Of a stretch of 64,000 bases of DNA, positions 63,366-64,000 are shown piece by piece. Where the stretch lies: NCBI GenBank assembly GCA_965205365.1, contig CBDBGT010000010.1, positions 186,001-250,000 of the forward strand, given 5' to 3'. The DNA comes from JALZUR01 sp965205365. Lineage in GTDB: Bacteria; Bdellovibrionota; Bdellovibrionia; Bdellovibrionales; UBA1609. Numbering within the stretch: position 1 is the stretch's first letter; each line of letters begins with the position of its first letter. The notes beneath the pieces were generated by a model. The model worked only from the letters and a program-made list of their open reading frames with translations. It made no database searches and had not been told where the DNA came from. The translations under genes and the position numbers were made by a program.

Positions 63366-64000
63366 CTATCTCCATCTAGATGACTCAACTACTCTTTGAG
63401 TCAAAAAACAAAAAATACATATAGTTGATACAAAAAATATAATTCCACTTATTTCAATAACCCCATTAAAAAAATCTTGAATGTGTAAAACCATTGAAAG
63501 CTGTTCAACTAAAGACGACCAAAAAGGATGTGTCATTGAACCTGACAATGACCCGGCCAACATCACTCCTAAAATCATCAAAACTCCTAAAAAAGCAGCC
63601 ATAATACTTGAAGCGGTTAAAGAAGATGCAAACAAGCCAATGGCACAATTTACTCCCATCATTAAAAACATTCCTAAATAACTGCCTGCTAAAGGCCCAT
63701 AGTCAAAACTAGTAATAAGGCCTATTGAAAGAGGATATAAAAGGGCTAGAAAAAGGAGCGTTGAAATAACCACCCATGAAGCCAAAAACTTTCCTATTAC
63801 TATTTCTACAGATGTGATTGGTGCTGTTAACAAAAGGTCCATTGTTTTTTCTTTTTTTTCTTCAGAAAAAAGCCTCATTGTAATTAATGGTGTTAAAAAC
63901 AACATAATTAAATACACTAAATTTAAATGCACCATAAAAACACCCATATGAATATTTCCACCTCCACCCATAGCCGCTGGCATAGATGCTTTTTGAGCAA
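63366..64000 (-). CDS. GldF-like ABC-2 permease, C-terminal part (gene continues beyond window)
   Basis: The open frame runs to the window edge with no start needed: an internal Met (MPAAMGGGGN) near 63983 is preceded by in-frame codons AQKAS. The seen 211 residues hold about five transmembrane helices, with the motif LTMRLFSEEKKEKTMDLLLTAPIT, the conserved E-x-x-T-x-x-x-L-L-x-x-P-I permease coupling loop of ABC-2/GldF proteins. An ATP-binding partner is expected upstream, outside the window. Confidence 0.85.
   Translation of the reverse strand, partial: AQKASMPAAMGGGGNIHMGVFMVHLNLVYLIMLFLTPLITMRLFSEEKKEKTMDLLLTAPITSVEIVIGKFLASWVVISTLLFLALLYPLSIGLITSFDYGPLAGSYLGMFLMMGVNCAIGLFASSLTASSIMAAFLGVLMILGVMLAGSLSGSMTHPFWSSLVEQLSMVLHIQDFFNGVIEISGIIFFVSTICIFCFLTQRVVESSRWR

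Overview
The window is AT-rich DNA from a Gram-negative bacterium. It encodes LPS export (LptC-like protein and LptB), a TonB-dependent receptor with a DUF3450 partner, several outer-membrane beta-barrels, lipoproteins, sigma-54 and a PilZ protein. The mix of many secreted hydrolases, GYF_2 and HEAT-repeat proteins, GldG/DUF4340 genes and low GC suggests a Bdellovibrionota-like (Bdellovibrio/Bacteriovorax-type) or other deltaproteobacterial-grade organism. That placement is inference from gene content; no 16S rRNA gene or other taxonomic marker is present.

Layout. 1-5.6 kb: DUF3450/TonB receptor pair, a secreted subtilase with a PA insert, and a SUI1/eIF1-like protein. 5.6-18.3 kb: the lptC-lptB-rpoN cluster, GYF_2 protein, OmpA-like barrel protein, PhoH-type PIN-ATPase, PilZ protein, a lipoprotein aminopeptidase, a tRNA with anticodon CAT, and unassigned secreted proteins. 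18.4-24.9 kb: a complete IS1634-family element inserted beside pyrC, then rsmB, then a graveyard of IS1634 and IS5 remnants. 25-38.7 kb: housekeeping genes (nrdR-nusB-unknown-ppsR, LysR, tag, cdd, cysS, thiL) mixed with secreted proteins (lipoprotein subtilase, YceI, EEP nuclease/phosphatase) and an ABC-F ATPase. 38.6-41 kb: a tandem duplication carrying two paralogous secreted metalloproteases with an IS1634 remnant exactly at the junction. 41-53.6 kb: M17 aminopeptidase plus OPT transporter, then aldolase-lysS-recG, LysR, a secreted phospholipase D-like protein, an outer-membrane protein and serA. 53.6-58.4 kb: an accessory island with an IS481 remnant, a HigBA toxin-antitoxin pair, and a second IS1634 copy that has itself been hit by an IS3-family element, ending at tRNA-His. 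58.6-64 kb: a tightly packed operon of ABC-2 permease (cut by the window end), GldG-like protein, DUF4340 protein, GHMP kinase and a DUF429-like protein.

The most interesting structure is the IS1634-family element. Every copy whose two flanks can still be read is bracketed by a long direct repeat of target DNA, of a different length each time: 252 bp beside pyrC, 69 bp beside higA, and about 1.1 kb around the decayed copy at 39.7 kb. IS1634 of Mycoplasma mycoides is known for making long, variable-length direct repeats. Here the largest repeat contains a whole gene plus the tail of its neighbour, so it appears to have created the metalloprotease paralogue pair. This suggests transposition-linked gene duplication.

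Functionally the window is rich in extracellular degradation and uptake: two S8 proteases, two HExxH proteases, a phospholipase D-like enzyme, an EEP enzyme, two aminopeptidases, an OPT peptide transporter and a TonB receptor. This fits a scavenging or predatory life-style (inference).
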